From Blastobasis lacticolella (taxonomy: Eukaryota; Arthropoda; Insecta; Lepidoptera; Blastobasidae): a stretch of DNA of 64,000 nucleotides. The stretch is taken from the NCBI GenBank assembly GCA_905147135.1, contig LR990043.1, forward strand, positions 18,229,584 through 18,293,583, written 5' to 3'. Position numbers and translations under genes: made by a program. Every line of letters starts with the position of its first letter. Position 1 is the first letter of the stretch. The notes below the pieces were generated by a model that was not told the origin of the DNA, did not search any database, and saw nothing but the letters and a program-made list of their open reading frames with translations. Below, piece by piece: positions 53,580-64,000 of the stretch.

Positions 53580-56500
53580 AGCAACCAATTGAGCCCTCTA
53601 GATTACTGATGGCTCGCGTCTCAGTACGGTTATGGCAAGAAAGCGTGGTCGGCGCTCGCGCTAGAGCCGCGCAAAAACTGCGTCAATCGGAGCGTGTCGC
53701 CTGCGCAGATCGCCGAGCCGGTCTAGCGGCTGGCGTCCGCCCTCGAATGTTTCTATGCAATTAAATATTCATTACCAAGTGTACGCGACGTGGACGCGAG
53801 TAACGCTGTCATTAAGGACGGGCCCGCGAGCGCCGGCCCCCCGCCCAAATCGCTGCACTGCTGCTACAAGACGCTGTGATTGCTGGCTGGATGTTTTGGT
53901 TTCGAATAGTTATAGTGAGATGTTTTTGAAATTCTAACTCCGGTCTAATTTTACTCGCTGTCTTATCGTCGGGATCGATGGGAACGCGACTAATGGTACA
54001 GTTGGGTTGAACGCCTTAATGAAGGCATAGGAATTCCGGCTATAGTCTTAGCGAGCTGTACCACTGCCCGATAAAATTCCTTCCACCATCGAACAATGCG
54101 AGCCCAAATAGAGAAACCCAGATTACCATAATCCATTATTCGGTTGCGAAACATCGATTGTCCGAAATTAAATATTTAACCGTGCAATGTAAAGTTCCCA
54201 CGTAGCCCCGCGCCCGCTGACGCAAGCCCTATGCTAATTGACGCCACAATAGATGTTATCCGTCCGTCTTCGCTCATAATTGCCTTAATAAGCGCCGCAT
54301 AATCATAATCAAACAGAATTACATGCGGATTGAAACTGGACTTTTTATTGGGCTATTGTGCGCGGGAGCATCGGACATGATTGCCAATCAACTTTTGTGT
54401 ATTGGCTGGCGTTACGTATTGAATGGAGCACAATAGGTGAGTAATTGTTTCTTCAAATGAACATCGCGGTGTGAAATCACGCTTTTTTGTTTGTTGGTCT
54501 GGTGACGACACCGCGGGTGGGTCTGCGCGGAAGAGAGGTCGTCGACCCCCGGCCCCCCCCGCCCGCGCCCCCCGAGGCCCCTAATTACTCGGCTCTAGCC
54601 ACCGCTCCACATCTAGCTCAGCCACATTGCGGTTTACCTGAGATTTCCATCAAAAAATTGAGGTTAACTTTGATGAATATTTAACGCGGCCATTACTTTT
54701 TCATGCCTCAAAACGGTCGTTTGTCGGTTGTACCAACTTTTTTGCTTGCAGTGTAAACAGAGCATGGAGCTATTTTGTTGCTGGCTGGCAAGAAATAGAA
54801 AAAAAATAAACTGCAACATTTTAAAGTGCTAGAAACCAACTGGATTCGAGCGTTCGAATACTATACCGCGGCATTTTCTTAAAGTTCGTCGGAAAAATGC
54901 GGCTGGCAATGCACTTGTGCGTCAGGCAACCCATTTAGCTTAGTTAGACTACAGGAACGTGTGCTCTTCCCATGGTGCCGTGAGAAAGATTTCTATCCAC
55001 GGACGCCATTCAGTTTTGTGCAAAAACCCGGCTGCGTTCGGAAGCGCGCCGGAAAGGTCACACGAGAACTGGCATGTTTGTAAATTAAAAAGAAAAAGTT
55101 TAAGTCTCTTTATGTTTTTATTTAAAATGTTGCCAGTTTATAAAAATATACATGTATTGGAGATAGCCATTTCCACTAAAGAAAAATGCTGAATATTATT
55201 AATTACTAATCTCATTTTGATGACGATTACTACAGTACAAAGTGTCTATGCTGATTTATATTCAATCGTTTCTATATTATGGCCTGTAATGCTGGACTTA
55301 TATTTGCGAACACCAGTAAGTACCCACTTTACGTTTGGTTGAAGGACACTAATTGTATACTTACCATCTGCCCAACAATGTCTACATACGAGCTCTCCCG
55401 CGTCCATACTTTACGAGAGTTGTGGGTGACATTTTATGTGATACTGCGGTCGCGTCTAGGTAAACAGTGCCAATTTACGTGCTATTGCTTTCGACTCAAA
55501 TAGGCTTTTACAAATAGCTGTTTAAACGTTATACCATTACAGTTATTCGTGTATTATAATAGTGGTATCGGTGCATCGGTGCGCCCGCGGCCCCCGAGAT
55601 TTACGAATACGAATACAGAGTACGAACAATCACTGCGCCCGCGCATCGAACAAAGCAACGTACGCAATTAGAGAGCTTCATTATACTCTCATTTGTTAGG
55701 CGAAATCTCGTTCCATAAATGTTTGTTCGCCTAAAGGCGCTCGGAAAGTTCATGTGTAACGTTATTCGTGGGATATATTACGAATGTTGCACAGATTACT
55801 TGGCTATAACTTTACCATTAACTACAGTTGCGGGTAAATCTATTTATAGATTGTAATGTAGACCAATTAATTTTGAGTTTTGTGTAAGGTCTCATTAAGA
55901 GATTCTCATATAATAGACATCAACGCGACCCCGTTTGACTATCCCCTGAGGTTATCACTGAAAAATTATATTTTAGTATGTTAATAATGATGAGATCAAA
56001 AACAAGTTGACTTTATAGTAACACTTATTATTGAGTATTTAACAAATTCGGTTACACGTCAATAATTTGATATTATGTTAAGTTAATTTCACTAACAAAA
56101 TTAAGTTCGCAATGCAACATTCACCATTTCTAGTCTCAATCCTTGACAATTTCTAGTCTGCTGCAGAATCCCTTGTCTAACTCGCCTGCGGATTGTCTAT
56201 AACTAATTATAGGTACAGTACAGTTAGTGGACCGCATAAAGCAAGAGGGAACCAAACCACTGCGCGTGCGCTTGCGATCCGATCTCAGTAACAATAGCTC
56301 AAACCAAGGTGCCGACTTTACAATAGCTTAGATACATGCCCGCTTGCGCCTTGTGGCTCTAGGTAGAGTCTTAGTGGTTAGGGCTAGGCCGTGGAGAGTT
56401 TGCTTCAATTGGCTGCTTTTAATTTGTTTTTTTTCTTTCCCCTTGGTTTGCGTTTAGTGAACGGTAAACGATTGCGTCAGGTAGAGCTTCCTTAAATCAA

Positions 56501-56920
56501 GAATGTAGAGTCATGTAGAGCTTAAATATAATGGAATGTGAATTCGTCGAAGTTCGGAACCATTGTTTTTTGTATTAATGTCATATTATCACTGAACTAT
56601 TACTATAAATGTCACTATTATTATCATCGAAAAATACATTTTAGTTTTATAATATTGTAATTTGACTTCCCACGCAAATTGATTAAATAAACTGTAATTG
56701 AAGAATTAATTTGAAATTACTTGAATATTTTTTCATTGATTTGATTTTGCTTCCCTTGGACTGCATATATCTTGGACGACAGGTGACCATTTACTATCAG
56801 ATGGAACGTCTGAGCAGGGCAGAGCAAAACAAGCCTGAGTTCTCAACAATAGATATAACTCTATGTATCTATTGACGATATTATATCAGCTTATTTTTAA
56901 GTATCGGTTGTGTTGTTTTT
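53580..56920 (+). other. presumed intron 1, second half, complex sequence
   Basis: CpG-rich patches at 53630-53880, 54500-54600 and 55570-55660, and a long balanced-composition stretch at 53990-54450 with no repeat recognised. No reading frame is supported. Possible regulatory DNA by texture only. Confidence 0.35.
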
Positions 56921-56924
56921 TAAT

Positions 56925-57066
56925 ACCACTAAGATGGCAAACATCTTTAGGGCCCGCCTGATAGTAAGCAGTCACCGCTGCCTATGGACGTTTGCAATGC
57001 CAGGGGCATCACCCACGCGTAGCCGACCCCGTAAAGACCTTTACACCCCTTTCTTGAAGAACTGTT
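56925..57066 (-). repeat. LINE-B 3' UTR fragment
   Basis: ATACCACTAAGATGGCAAAC, GCCCGCCTGATAGTAAGCAG, CAATGCCAGGGGCATCACCC and CACCCCTTTCTTGAAGAACT. The last block also lies in the 33735 copy. Confidence 0.7.
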
Positions 57067-57119
57067 GTTATTGTTGATGTTAAAAAACAACGTACCTATG
57101 CCGTGTGCCTGAGAGGAAT

Positions 57120-57141
57120 AAAAGTGTATGTATGTATGTAA
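57120..57141 (+). repeat. (GTAT)n microsatellite
   Basis: AAAGTGTATGTATGTATGTA followed by ATCTCTTTATTGCATC. Confidence 0.7.
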
Positions 57142-57144
57142 TCT

Positions 57145-57715
57145 CTTTATTGCATCAATTTGCTTTATTTGTAGTGTTTAACTTTACGTTACTATGCAAG
57201 ACATCCTCCTTTGCCAATCATTTAGCGGTCGCGCCTGCGCAAGCGCAGCCCTGTTAACGTCCGATGCAACAAACACTTGTTGTGGTGGCATTAAACATAA
57301 TGGACCTATAAATTTCCGTTTTGATTTAATGGCTAGGCTTCGGCCTTATGGGGCTTGGGGTGATTAGCTGAGATTATTATGTGCATTCAAAGTCATACAT
57401 GGGATGTATAGTACGAAGGAAAGCAACAAAGCTTTTGTTTGCACAACGCTGGCTATAGGCGATTTCGTGTAGTGCAGTCTCCATTAAAAACGCCTCGAAA
57501 GGGTCTAACTTTTAGTGCTTAGAACAATGTTTTCTCAACAATCTTTCTAGGTGGTTTTGAATGGGCGTGGGATATGAATGGGCGTTGTTTTACCAATGAT
57601 TCTTAAGCTGTTAAGGTATGCGGTCATAGCGATCAAGTTAGAGATGCTGTTGAGTTGAAAGTATGATTTTGTACTCTTGACTCTTGACTCATTCCTGGAT
57701 TATTTAAATTAATTT
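57145..57715. other. non-coding upstream of the candidate exon
   Basis: No repeat or frame recognised. The branch-point-like TTCTAAT lies at 57717-57723, just before the acceptor. Confidence 0.35.
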
Positions 57716-57734
57716 GTTCTAATGCTTGTTACAG

Positions 57735-57785
57735 ACTGAAGCAGGCATGGAGTGGAATGAAAATGGACCAACGTGGAATTGAAAG
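57735..57785 (+). CDS. candidate 51-bp exon with possible start codon, gene not recognised
   Basis: CTTGTTACAG|ACTGAAG at the left and TTGAAAG|GTAAGATT at the right are good acceptor and donor sites, and TTCTAAT about 15 bp upstream could serve as branch point. The ATG at 57747 opens an 11-codon frame that stops at 57780 (uORF-like). ATGs at 57757 and 57763 share another frame that stays open to the donor and reads MKMDQRGIE. The second of these has A at -3 and G at +4, a strong context. The exon would end in phase 2. It could be the first coding exon of the gene whose promoter is at 44662; the protein body would be outside the window. A chance pairing of sites cannot be excluded. Confidence 0.35.
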
Positions 57786-57789
57786 GTAA

Positions 57790-58660
57790 GATTGTAAATA
57801 ATAATTAAATTAAAAGTAATTAATGTGTAACCATCAATAATTGGTAGTCAACTGATAATGATATCATTCAGTAGTTGACACTTTGTGTTGTGCATTCATG
57901 ATGGAACTGCATTATATTTTAGATTAAAATATTTTTATACACTAGATTGGCATCTTTATTCTGGCGAAGATGATGTCCGAAATCGGTCGCAATTAATTAA
58001 AGGTTTATAAAGATTTTATTTATTTAAGAATTTATTTATTGAAATTAGTGTACAAAAGTGTTTTCATCTAAGTATATTGATATCATTCACTTCTCTGGTA
58101 GTTAGTTTTAACTTAGTACTACCAAACTTCTAGTTTTTCTCGAGAACTGTATTTATGTAGTACGTAGTTATATAAATTATACTATAACAAAACTCTTACT
58201 AAAAAAAATGATTTGATATTCTTCACCAAGAATATATGTTTAAGAATTTATATTTATCTGACGTAGTTTATTTGATTCAAATTTAGTTATGCCTTTCAAT
58301 TTTATGAGCTTGCCTTATAGTGAGTTTACTACCACGTATTGTAAATGTCACAGGCCAAAAGTTGTACGTGTCAGATCCAGAAGTGCCCGGACACACTTTG
58401 AGCATCGCATCAATTCGATAGTGTTCCCGTATCGAAGGTTTATCTTTTAACGGCTCGTGTCGAATATATAAATTAGAACATTACGCAATGAGTGTTGATA
58501 AATACCTTTCAAGATGACGGGGCACACTGTCAAATATGAAATATAAGTGTAGGTAAGCCAGATCTAGGGTTATCGAAAATTGGCTCGACTTAGAAGTGTT
58601 TGATGTGCCCAAAAACAATTAGCATCATAGTACTCTATATGGCGTGTCGGCGCTCATGGA
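57790..58660. other. presumed intron 2, AT-rich
   Basis: No exon, repeat family or frame that I can support. Confidence 0.35.
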
Positions 58661-58684
58661 CTGTCCTCCTTACAGAGTAAGTAG

Positions 58685-58870
58685 TTTTTTTTTTATGTCA
58701 TACGGTTGGCAAACGTCACCACTGCCTATAGACATTAGCAATACCAAGAGTATCGCCAATGCATATCTGTATAACACGTTGCTCTGGCAGCAAAAAGGCA
58801 AATGCCCCTCCACTGGCAAAGCCACGGTTCCCCAAATCCCCACCACACGGAGCACTGGAGACCTTACTCA
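58685..58870 (-). repeat. LINE-B-like 3' end
   Basis: TTTTTTTATGTCATACGGTT, GGCAAACGTCACCACTGCCT, ATAGACATTAGCAATACCAA and GAGTATCGCCAATGCATATC follow the 4800/56925 order with more divergence. The next block, CTAGTCGGGCGGCTCTAATT (58943), may belong to another repeat. Confidence 0.55.
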
Positions 58871-58999
58871 CCGGCAGAAACACAATACTATTTAAAAGAG
58901 TATTGTTTCACTGCGGTATTCTGTAAGGTGGAGGTACTTCCCTAGTCGGGCGGCTCTAATTCGAACGGGATACCCCGCTATGCCCTACCTCTTACGTTT

Positions 59000-59995
59000 C
59001 TTACGTGTCCAGACTCTAGGTAGATCGCGATGGGCCCAATTCAATGTGAGGCCCAACACATAAAACACAAAAACCAATACAAAGATCGCGTATCACGTTC
59101 GGAAATAGTCACAGATAACGCTTCGGCTCATACGTAGAATACGGTAATTGCTATGGCATTGTTTCCGCGCGTACACCTCGCAGCGGCCTCGAGCCGGCCG
59201 TTACAGCACACTGGTTACAGGTGCGTCAATACGCGCCAGGTGCACACTTGTGCTGCCCGCTGTACCCGTCACGCAACGATGGCTCCCCCTACCACGACAC
59301 TCTCCAAAACTGTAGGGCTTACCGAATATGTGCTACATTGCTCGCTTCAGTCGTGAACCTTACCGCGTAGTGAACACCGGTGCCGCAATGAATAGGGAAG
59401 TGGATGTTAAAACAGTGGTTTTAGAAACACCAAAAAGTGCAGTTCGATAGTACCGTCCAGAAGTCCAAGGTCTCGCGTGTGTCATTTATAAAATTCAGTT
59501 TCGAGTCTTTTTAAAGTAGGTAAGTTGAGTTTTTATGCGTTACCTACGTGTTGAGTTTAATTTTGGTAAAAAACGTAATTTGAACCGGGTACTTGCTTTG
59601 GGAGTGGTCGTCCTAAAGACCACTTCTTATATTGACTCCATTATGAATAATTTTAAGCCGAGTCTATTTTGACAGAGTCATCTACAACGTAGGCCTTGTG
59701 TATGGATCACTATATTCGTTTTTATTTGAGATTTACAGTAAATTATAAATTTATTTAGTAATCATATTCTTATCGTACTTTATCTTTAATTTCTATCACC
59801 TAAATTATAATGATCAAAGTGCGCATTTATTTTCAACAATGCATATAAAATTGCTGATTTGAAATTAAAATACAAATTGAGTCAGCAATTGCAATATTAA
59901 GAATTATGCTTTTCTGCTGAGCTTGTTCTAAACTATGTTAAATATATTCTATTTACAAAGTTTGATTTTACACAATGCTCCGTAATTTTATATGA
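59000..59995. other. non-coding, no gene seen
   Basis: A mid-GC patch at 59150-59300 includes an open frame of 67 codons (59153-59356) without a domain. The rest is AT-rich. Confidence 0.35.
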
Positions 59996-59999
59996 TTTA

Positions 60000-60171
60000 G
60001 GGCCGATTTTTCAATCCTCAAATAAAACATATCAGTCTGATAAGTTATTGTGCGACTAAAATAAAATTGTATGATACTTCATAATTGTAAAGGATCATAG
60101 TTCGTTTTAATTTGGCAGTGTATTACTTTATTGGACAGATAAACTTTATCTGAGGATTGAAAAATCGGCCC
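60000..60171. mobile_element. Harbinger-like MITE, 172 bp, perfect 21-bp TIR, TTA TSD
   Basis: 60000-60020 (GGGCCGATTTTTCAATCCTC + A) is the exact complement of 60151-60171. TTA precedes it at 59997-59999 and follows at 60172-60174. A 3-bp TTA duplication is the hallmark of PIF/Harbinger transposition. The interior is AT-rich and non-coding. Confidence 0.9.
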
Positions 60172-60384
60172 TTACTGAATCAGCATGCACCGAACTCCGA
60201 TATGCATAAACGGTTCCCCTCCTCCATTTTGTCTCGTAGCTTCTCTTCTCTACCTTTTTCTTAACTCAATATCTCTTGGTTGAGTGATAGATAAGGCTAT
60301 TTTAGCTTTAAGTGCGCCTTTGTACCATTTAGTGCATGAAGTTTTATAAATAAATATGTTGTGAGTAAAAGTAATAAGGGCTGA

Positions 60385-60472
60385 AGACCTTAAGACTCGC
60401 TTGGTCACCTGTACGACATCCGCGAGTGTAAGGAGCTATTCTACTCTGCTGGACACCATACGGCCATTTACT
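60385..60472 (-). mobile_element. RTE-tailed SINE-like element, 5' part
   Basis: GACTCGCTTGGTCACCTGTA, CGACATCCGCGAGTGTAAGG, AGCTATTCTACTCTGCTGGA and CACCATACGGCCA: the complement of the element's first 90 bp, including the conserved 5' start. Confidence 0.65.
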
Positions 60473-60474
60473 AT

Positions 60475-60880
60475 AAAGCCGCATAGGTGCTAAATGACTC
60501 TAAGTGACTCCTCTATCAGTAATTCCAATATACCATAGTCACCATTGTCGGGAGTCAAGAAAAATGCAGGGAAGCACACATTTCGGCCCACAGAATCCCC
60601 AACTAATAGAAATATTAAAGTATTAGAGGTAGAGACATATAGAGATCCAAGTAATGTAGAGAACTTTGACCCTTTATTAATAGATATATTGATTCGAAAC
60701 ACGTCGTTCTGCGATGGCAAAAACGTGGTCAAACCGGCCGGGTCATTGGCTGATGGCTAAAAAGTCTTTGACACACCTACGCGAGATCCTCGGTTGCGCA
60801 AACATTATTTGTAATTAGTTATTATTAGTCTCTACATTGACTCTACATAGGAATGATATCGTCTCTACATTGATGGTCAC
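60475..60880. other. non-coding; GTCTCTACATTGA direct repeat at 60829 and 60861
   Basis: Overlapping frames on both strands at 60490-60760 have no domain. The 13-base direct repeat lies about 33 bp apart. Confidence 0.4.
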
Positions 60881-60885
60881 GATAA

Positions 60886-60915
60886 TGAATAAATAATAAT
60901 CGTGGACAAATTCAA
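60886..60915 (-). repeat. SINE-1 3' end fragment
   Basis: AATAAATAATAATCGTGGAC then AAATTCAAA is the complement of the SINE-1 GAATTTGTCCACGA...TATT tail. Confidence 0.55.
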
Positions 60916-60924
60916 ATAATATCC

Positions 60925-61215
60925 CGATTGTGGCTTTGACCATAATCCAGGACTTGTCAGATCAGGTAATTACAGTCGAGCGACTGCAATCTGATCGCTG
61001 TGATCCTGCTAACGGGGGATCCCGACCAGATTGGATCAAGGTTTTCTCACAATGTTTTCCTTTAATGTTTGCTCTTGCCGAAAGAACATCGGTTAGTAGT
61101 GTTCAAGTAATGTAGGTACATAATTTGAAAAAGGTCATTGATTCACGGCTTCACTGAGAATCGACCTATCGCTTACGAGTCGGATTCGTTAGGTATTAGG
61201 CCATCGACACCGATG
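60925..61215 (-). mobile_element. SINE-2, near full-length copy
   Basis: Plus-strand GTGGCTTTGACCATAATCCA, CAGATCAGGTAATTACAGTC, CCGACCAGATTGGATCAAGG, CTCACAATGTTTTCCTTTAA and TCGCTTACGAGTCGGATTCG. The head complement is at 61150-61215. Confidence 0.82.
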
Positions 61216-61219
61216 ATTA

Positions 61220-62160
61220 ACACAAAATAATATTTGAAAATTACTTATTTACAATTTAGAGATAATATGTAGATAGTATGTAGTTTTTAGTATGAAGGTA
61301 TTCATGACAATTAGAAAACAGACATACTTACCGGAGATTCTCTTACATATAATCTTATTGTTTCATTACAAGAAACCTGTCATAAACCTAGATGGATAGA
61401 TCAATATATCACAGCTCACACAACAGACAGACAGTATTACAGTTAGAACAACGGGTGGTAGAGTAAGCTCTACGTAAGGTAGAGTAAGTTTTGCGTTTTT
61501 ACGTCCCATAATGCGTTGACACGGAATTTCGATAAACGTTTTGTTAGTTCCCACGGTAGTCCTCTTTCATAGGGTTGTAAAGCATTGAGCGCCATTTTGT
61601 GCGTAACATAATTTGAGTGCACCTAAGTCGACTTGACTTTATCTTTACCGTGTTAGGCTTATACAGTATGTATCATAATTTAGGTTTAAGAAAGGGTATT
61701 ACAAAATACTGACGATGCCGTTGGACATTGTCTATGGGCATGAAACTGTTTATTTTGTTGTTGTGTGTTGCATTCGGTATTATAGATCTGTTTATACCTA
61801 CTTTTTAAATCAAGTTTTATTTTTTATAGTGTCCTTTCGTGGCGTCTTTGCTGTAATAAAAAAAATTTTCGTTGTATGAAAATTATTGCAATTTCCACGA
61901 AATCCAATAAATTTCTAAACTATGACGCAATTACCTTGTAACGTTCTCTTTCTTTAGTATTAAGGAGTTGTTTACTTAATTTCAGAATATTATTACCTAC
62001 TTACTTAAGCTATATTCTAAAACCGATACCTAACAATACTTAAAATAGAATACGATTAGACTGTTAATTTATGCCCGAGCATGATAGGCTACTTTCAATC
62101 GCAGGTGAAAAATGATAGGTGAATTAAAGACATGGACCAATATAAATCAACCAAAAATTA
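61220..62160. other. AT-rich non-coding DNA
   Basis: No gene or repeat family recognised. Confidence 0.4.
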
Positions 62161-62164
62161 TTTA

Positions 62165-62265
62165 AGGCTGCGGGTGGATGCTGGATGCGGCAAACTGAGT
62201 ACATTGGCGCTCATTGGGAGGCCTATGTCCAGCAATGGACTAGTATAGGCTGACGTAGAGAATGA
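62165..62265 (+). repeat. RTE-type 3' end
   Basis: GGCTGCGGGTGGATGCTGGA, TGGGAGGCCTATGTCCAGCA, then ATGGACTAGTATAGGCTGAC. Same terminus as 38350 in opposite orientation. Confidence 0.75.
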
Positions 62266-62269
62266 TAAA

Positions 62270-63035
62270 ATTAAATTAAAACTATAAGGGTTCCGTTTTT
62301 TTCTTTTGAGGTACGGAATCTTAAAAATTTGAAAACCTAGCGGGGGACTGCACTCACCGAATATATGCTATTTTTTAGTATACGCCAAGAGTTTTCAATT
62401 GAAATATCCTACGCAGCTTAGACCTCTGCGTCAGCCAATGGCATTCAGCGACGCCGCGCGTCGGCCAATTACATTGCAGCGACGTTTACCTCTCCCCCCG
62501 CCGCAAATCGGTGACAAGCATTTATGACAATAACAAAAATGTGCTGATCCGCTCTCCACTGGTAAGATTAAAAGAATGGCATATTTTTTTGTACTTCTAC
62601 AAAATGATCTCGAACCCGATACCTTAAACCAATTATTTTTAATCAGACTTAGTGAGAAATAATACTCAATCCAAATCGGTTAGCCATAAAGGGGAGACCG
62701 CACTTTCGGTATATAGTAAAGCTAATAAGCTTATTGGTAACATAATACGCCGCTTGATGACACTGGCGCCTTACGGGACCATCGACATTTGAATTCAGTT
62801 CTCTGATTGGCTGCGCGAGCTTATATCGACCAATCGAATGGATGCGGTGAACCAAGGGACAACAAATATGATGCAAAAAGCTCGATTTGAATATCATTTC
62901 ATTTAAATAATGTTGTTGACAAGTTTATTGATTCTATATTGTTGATTAGTTTCAGGATGTTTGTTTATGAGCATCGCACTTTGGATCCTTTTTAATTTTG
63001 AATGTGCAGGGAGAAGAAAAGTGGTGGGATGAGAT
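62270..63035. other. non-coding, no gene seen
   Basis: Mid-GC patches at 62420-62520 and 62750-62860 without a motif. The minus-strand frame 62649-62897 has no domain. Confidence 0.35.
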
Positions 63036-63060
63036 TAGATGGATGATGATGATGATGAAA
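63036..63060 (+). repeat. (GATG)n / (ATG)n tract
   Basis: GATGGATGATGATGATGATG preceded by GAGATTAGATG. Perhaps the 3' tail of an otherwise lost RTE-type insertion. Confidence 0.55.
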
Positions 63061-63382
63061 TGCATTTATAGTAAAAGAAAATATAAAACTGATGCATATT
63101 TAAATCCTACTAATAAGTGTAAGTGTTAAACTTACATGTGTTTGGATATTTGTTACACAATCAAGCAAACCAACTGAAAGGTTTTCTATAAAATTAGACA
63201 CACCAATTTTAGAACTTTGTTTAATAAAGGCTATGAATTATCACGAAACTCAATGTAGTTGGCTCACGAAAACGACATATCCGAATTTTATGTGAACGTA
63301 GTCGCGGTCTAAAGCTAGTAAAAAAATAATTCGAGAAGTTTCTTGTAATGTAATAAGTCAATCTGTAACACTAATTCCGAGC

Positions 63383-63482
63383 TAGGACTTGTTCGAGGCC
63401 AGTATGCTGTATGCGTCGCCGAATACTGGGCGAATAAAGTATAAGTCAGAGTTTAGTCCATCGACTCGATAAGAAGAAGAAG
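63383..63482 (+). mobile_element. 100-bp 5'-truncated LINE end with AAG tail and 10-bp TSD
   Basis: It contains GCTGTATGCGTCGCCGAATA and CATCGACTCGATAAGAAG and ends in AAG units. AATTCCGAGC borders it at 63373-63382 and 63483-63492. A second end of the same family is at 43370 (minus). Confidence 0.82.
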
Positions 63483-63513
63483 AATTCCGAGCGTATTGGA
63501 TGAAGGCGTGTTG

Positions 63514-63705
63514 TTCTGACTAAGGTTTTAAGAAAGCCTGTAATCCTTGCAAATCTTTATGTTTTACATTTTTGCAGCAATTATATCAGAAAATCGTATT
63601 GGATTAAGGTTTATAATTCTTCTGACCAAGGTTTTAAAAAGCCTGTAATCCTTGCAAATCTGGATGGTTTACATTGTTGCAGCAAGTATTGCAGACATGC
63701 ATAAT
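63514..63705. repeat. imperfect tandem duplication, period about 106 bp
   Basis: TTCTGACTAAGGTTTTAAGA / AAGCCTGTAATCCTTGCAAA at 63514 and TTCTGACCAAGGTTTTAAAA / AAGCCTGTAATCCTTGCAAA at 63620. Both units continue through TTTACATT and TTGCAGCAA. Confidence 0.85.
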
Positions 63706-64000
63706 TATATCAATGCCAGCGGCGAATGAGTGTGGCGTGTGTCACAAAAATTATATCGACCGGAGGGCATTATAACGGGTGACATTTCATCGGGTCACCC
63801 GAGCGGACCTCTCAGCAACTGGCATTTACAGTGACCGTAATGTACTTTCTCCTTAAGAAAAAAATAATTAAAAAATAAACCTATACCCGTTAAGTGTTAT
63901 TGGCCGAAATGAACCAATTTTTCTGAGAAACTTGTGGGTATGCAGCAGTTAAGAGATAAAGTGAGGGATTAATGTCATCATTGCATTTTTAATGTTATTA

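Noticed and set aside
60829..60873. GTCTCTACATTGA direct repeat as a target-site duplication
   Set aside because: The 20 bp between the copies is too short and has no element features; more likely a local duplication.

Overview
This window looks like nuclear DNA of a butterfly or moth (Lepidoptera). The base composition is AT-rich with small CpG-rich pockets. Long stretches lack open frames, and there is a dense mix of repeats of a kind I associate with lepidopteran genomes: tRNA-headed SINEs, RTE-type 3' ends running into GATGAT tails, several LINE families reduced to their last reverse-transcriptase codons, MITEs and foldback elements. The organism call rests on recognising these repeat styles, not on a database search. 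I see no prokaryotic gene, operon, CRISPR array, tRNA gene or rRNA.

Positions 1-44,100 read as TE-rich intergenic or intronic DNA without a convincing host gene. They hold SINE-1 (3497, 12127, 20189, 29811, 41991), SINE-2 (17637, 18364, 20766, 38026), an RTE-tailed SINE-like element (10208, 15571, 21490, 27473, 32254, 41247), LINE 3' fragments (930, 8586, 14117, 16706, 31930, 33735, 34969, 36165 and others), TIR or foldback elements (1716, 19961, 22018, 28018, 30735, 38676) and local tandem duplications (13021, 16224). Several insertions are nested and keep readable target-site duplications.

Positions 44,100-45,100 form the strongest CpG-rich block. It contains a TATA-like box and a TCAGT initiator about 31 bp apart, followed by a short candidate exon with a GTAAGT donor. 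About 13 kb downstream on the same strand is a candidate 51-bp exon (57735-57785) with acceptor, donor and a well-placed ATG. The simplest reading is the 5' end of a plus-strand gene whose protein body lies beyond the right edge, with a long first intron. The first part of that intron (45.1-51.5 kb) is visibly poorer in repeats than the flanks. This model is an inference, and I cannot name the gene.

From 51.5 kb to the end, repeats return: SINE-1 at 51584, SINE-2 at 53190 and 60925, a 60-bp RTE insertion at 53502, a Harbinger-like MITE at 60000 and a short AAG-tailed LINE end at 63383. I found no novel multi-gene system. The most informative content is the fossil record of retrotransposition and the candidate promoter/exon pair.
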